Shown in pieces: positions 63,317 to 64,000 of a stretch of DNA of 64,000 nt (its first letter is position 1; every line of letters starts with the position of its first letter). The stretch covers positions 1,736,001-1,800,000 of the forward strand of contig NZ_CP042906.1 of NCBI RefSeq assembly GCF_008728855.1. The letters are read 5' to 3'. A model generated the notes under the pieces. That model was given only the letters and a program-made list of their open reading frames with translations, was not told the DNA's origin and did not search any database. This stretch comes from Hypericibacter terrae. Its GTDB lineage: Bacteria > Pseudomonadota > Alphaproteobacteria > Dongiales > Dongiaceae. Both the position numbers and the translations under genes were made by a program.

Positions 63317-63600
63317 GTCGGCGCTCCATAGCCCCTGCGTTTATGGCGGGCAGGCAGCCCAGGCTACCGGGCAGCACCTGTCGGTGCCGGGCTTTGATAG
63401 CACAGCGAATTCCTGGGGCACAGGCTCTCGGGTACCCTGACCTAAAGGGAAACGGGCGGGATTGCCGCTTGCTTGGACGAAAAACCAGCGCGGGCTCAAG
63501 GGAAATCCAAGGCCGTCACAAGGTCTTTCGGCCGACCTTCATGCATTCTCCGCTCGCTCGATCGCGCTGACGCGGTCGATGCCGGACACAGGAGAAGACA

Positions 63601-64000
63601 ATGAAGATCGTGGTCATCGGAGGCAGCGGCCTCATCGGGACGAACCTCGTGAACAGGCTTCGCCAAAAAGGCCATGATGTCATCGCGGCGTCGCCCGCCT
63701 CGGGCGTCAACACCATCACGCGGGAAGGACTGGCTGCGGCACTTTCGGGAGCGCAGGTCGTCGTCGACGTGGCGAACTCGCCGTCGTTCGAAGACAAGGC
63801 GGTCCTGGAGTTCTTCGAGACCGCGGGCCGAAACCTGCTTGCCGCGGAAGCCGCCGCAGGCGTGGGACATCATGTTGCCCTATCGGTCGTCGGCACACAG
63901 CGCCTCCCGGAAAGCGGCTACCTCCGGGCGAAGAAGGTTCAGGAAGACCTTATCAAGGCCTCCAGGATTCCCTACACGATCCTTCAATCGACCCAGTTCT
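63601..64000 (+). CDS. NmrA/atypical SDR NAD(P)-binding protein, N-terminal part
   Basis: The first 133 residues of a protein cut by the window end. MKIVVIGGSGLIGTNLVNRL has the GxxGxxG dinucleotide motif, followed by a short Ser-rich loop (ASPASGVN), and LVVDVANSPS-like VVVDVANSPSF and VGTQRLPESGYLRAKKVQED suit an NmrA/SDR5 reductase with YxxxK-like spacing (YLRAKK). The function of this subgroup is often unknown. The ATG has AGGAG upstream (ACAGGAGAAGACA). It is divergent from the CadC-like regulator. Confidence 0.85.
   Translation, partial: MKIVVIGGSGLIGTNLVNRLRQKGHDVIAASPASGVNTITREGLAAALSGAQVVVDVANSPSFEDKAVLEFFETAGRNLLAAEAAAGVGHHVALSVVGTQRLPESGYLRAKKVQEDLIKASRIPYTILQSTQF

Overview
The window is a high-GC (by eye roughly two-thirds G+C) bacterial chromosome segment, almost certainly alphaproteobacterial and probably Rhodospirillales-like. 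The evidence is gene content and order: divK-pleD, an EipB-family periplasmic protein, a pyrB-pyrC-plsY-dprA-topA-rnr-nudix-rpmG block with a few genes interspersed, aspS of the nondiscriminating type together with gatCAB, and intergenic GGGGAGGG palindromes typical of this group. No rRNA, tRNA, CRISPR array, phage or transposase gene was seen. This assignment rests on recognition, not on a database search.

Layout. 1-9.7 kb: tail of a Ppx/GppA phosphatase, M23 peptidase, RNase D, AspRS, a catalytically degenerate agmatine deiminase homologue, VOC protein, 2-hydroxyacid dehydrogenase, EipB, DNA polymerase IV. 10-17 kb: ROK kinase, DivK-PleD cell-cycle/c-di-GMP pair, LysR-SDR divergent pair, a small lower-GC membrane protein, an amidase. 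17.2-23.8 kb: a polyamine-type ABC importer, a rhamnonate-dehydratase-like enolase-superfamily enzyme and a LacI/GntR-like regulator, preceded by a GntR-type palindromic operator. 24-29.6 kb: RecQ, then a lower-GC accessory patch of unknown genes and a HigBA toxin-antitoxin module. The toxin-antitoxin part is bounded by 60-bp direct repeats that contain the rpmG terminator. 29.7-43.7 kb: housekeeping block on the minus strand (rpmG, Nudix, S41 protease, RNase R, cupin, TopA, DprA, PlsY, PyrC, PyrB), with a PaiB-like gene on the plus strand. 43.9-51 kb: MFS/CoA-transferase pair, RuvX, Lrp with two LysE exporters, thioesterase, TetR/aldo-keto reductase divergent pair. 51.1-56 kb: four tandem paralogous secreted proteins. 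All begin with a YbjN-like domain (clear in three, divergent in one) and three continue into a trypsin-like serine protease domain with an intact triad. 56.3-64 kb: gatCAB, a DedA-PAP2-LssY fusion, a CadC-like winged-helix/TPR regulator and the start of an NmrA-like protein.

How the genes work together. AspRS (with the relaxed-specificity His33) plus GatCAB imply Asn-tRNA synthesis by transamidation. PyrB and PyrC sit in one pyrimidine operon, although PyrC lacks its HxH zinc motif. The importer, dehydratase and LacI regulator look like one sugar-acid-type uptake and catabolism unit.

The most unusual content is the tandem YbjN-protease array at 51.1-56.0 kb, which I do not recognise as a described system. 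Next come the terminator-duplicated toxin-antitoxin insertion at 28.3-29.6 kb, the pseudoenzyme at 4.8 kb, and the 15-copy palindromic repeat family.
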